A stretch of DNA of 64,000 bases from Dallia pectoralis (taxonomy: Eukaryota; Chordata; Actinopteri; Esociformes; Umbridae), in assembly GCA_029465975.1 (NCBI GenBank), contig CM055742.1, positions 2,289,622 to 2,353,621 on the forward strand, in the 5' to 3' direction. Positions 62,896-64,000 of the stretch are shown here, in pieces. Both the position numbers and the translations under genes were made by a program. Under the pieces are notes generated by a model. It did not search any database. It was not told the origin of the DNA and worked only from the letters and a program-made list of their open reading frames with translations. Position 1 is the stretch's first letter. Every line of letters starts with the position of its first letter.

Positions 62896-63206
62896 AATTG
62901 ATCTATAGTGCATTGGCGGTTAAAAAACCCATGCTAACAAGACCATCTGCTGTCTGCAGAGAATGCCAGTTTTATAGACGGCAAGCAGGGTTGAAGACCT
63001 GTGTGTATGTGTGTGTTTGTGTGTCATTCAGAGCTAGCACTGTCAGTACAACACATTTTAAACATAAATAGGAGAAAGAAATGAAAAATATAGAAAAAGG
63101 GTCATAAAAAAAGTAGAGGAGTAAACAGAAACCTTGAAGAAAAGATTTCTATCTCTGCTGTCCGGTAGTAATGTTATCAGGGAGAATCTGAAGGCAGCAG
63201 CATTTA

Positions 63207-63420
<214 letters not shown>

Positions 63421-63707
63421 CCGTGATCCTTAAGGGGCTATTTCTGAGAGGAAGGTCAGATGATGAGATGGATAATCAATGTTGCCTCTGCACAGACTCG
63501 TCTGATCAAAACACAGTGTGTGTGTGTGTGTGTGTGTGTGGGAGAGAGGGAGAGAGCCAGTGTGAAACATTAAAATGTCCAGAATATGTAGGCGAGACTC
63601 AGTATTAGAGTTGTGTTACAGATTTGTTTGTGTGTGTGTGTGTGTGTTAAATAACAACCTCCAAAATGGTTGCATCAGTCTGTGTGTGTGTGTGTGCGCG
63701 TGTGTAA

Positions 63708-64000
63708 ATCACACTGACTGGGGTAAATCACACTGACTGGGGTAAATCACACTGACTGGGGTAAATCACACTGACTGGGGTAAATCACACTGACTGGGGT
63801 ACATCCCACTGACTGGGGTAAATCACACGGACTGGGGTACATCACACTGACTGGGGTAAATCACACTGACTGGGGTAAATCACACTGACTGGGGTAAATC
63901 ACACTGACTGGGGTAAATCACACTGACTGGGGGTAAATCCCACTGACTGGGGTAAATCCCACTGACTGGGGTAAATCCCACTGACTGGGGTAAATCACAC
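63708..64000. repeat. 19-bp minisatellite, about 15 copies, running off the window end
   Basis: The unit is actgactggggtaaatcac. Confidence 0.96.

Overview
The window is vertebrate nuclear DNA from a teleost fish. Three intron-rich genes can be rebuilt exon by exon, in the same relative order and orientation as human 4p16.3 (RGS12, DOK7, LRPAP1). The dispersed motif 'tatagggaatagggtg' next to 'gtgcacta/gtgtacta', familiar from salmonids and pike, suggests a protacanthopterygian (salmoniform or esociform) fish. That placement is an inference.

Layout: 1-4.2 kb is repeat-rich flank with a truncated LINE. LRPAP1 lies on + at 4357-10733 (10 coding exons), with a CpG-rich promoter just upstream and a 2.7-kb higher-order satellite starting at its stop codon. 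13.5-20.6 kb is intergenic with several minisatellites. DOK7 lies on - at 32130-21276 (7 coding exons), convergent with LRPAP1; its large intron 2 holds a nested pair of TIR elements. RGS12 lies on - at 60516-34941: 16 coding exons from a probable internal promoter, carrying the RGS domain, two Ras-binding domains and a GoLoco motif. The PDZ/PTB half of a full-length form would lie beyond 64 kb. A 1.68-kb TTAA-flanked TIR element carrying a decayed P2X7 C-terminal-type zinc-binding gene sits in RGS12 intron 2 at 53.3-55.0 kb. 60.5-64 kb is repeats only.

Roles: LRPAP1 (RAP) is an ER chaperone for LDL-receptor-family proteins, including LRP4. DOK7 is the cytoplasmic activator of MuSK, which signals with LRP4 at the neuromuscular junction. 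RGS12 is a GTPase-activating and scaffold protein for Gi/o and Ras-MAPK signalling. LRPAP1 and DOK7 thus both touch the LRP4-MuSK axis, although physical linkage does not show co-regulation.

The dominant oddity is the number of minisatellites: more than 40 arrays in 64 kb. Many start at or within about 30 nt of an exon edge, mostly on the 3' (donor or stop-codon) side in the direction of transcription, on both strands. Several units contain a copy of the splice site itself, giving rows of duplicate donors (DOK7 exons 5 and 6) or acceptors (RGS12 second RBD exon). Almost all long open frames in the window are translations of these arrays and are not genes.
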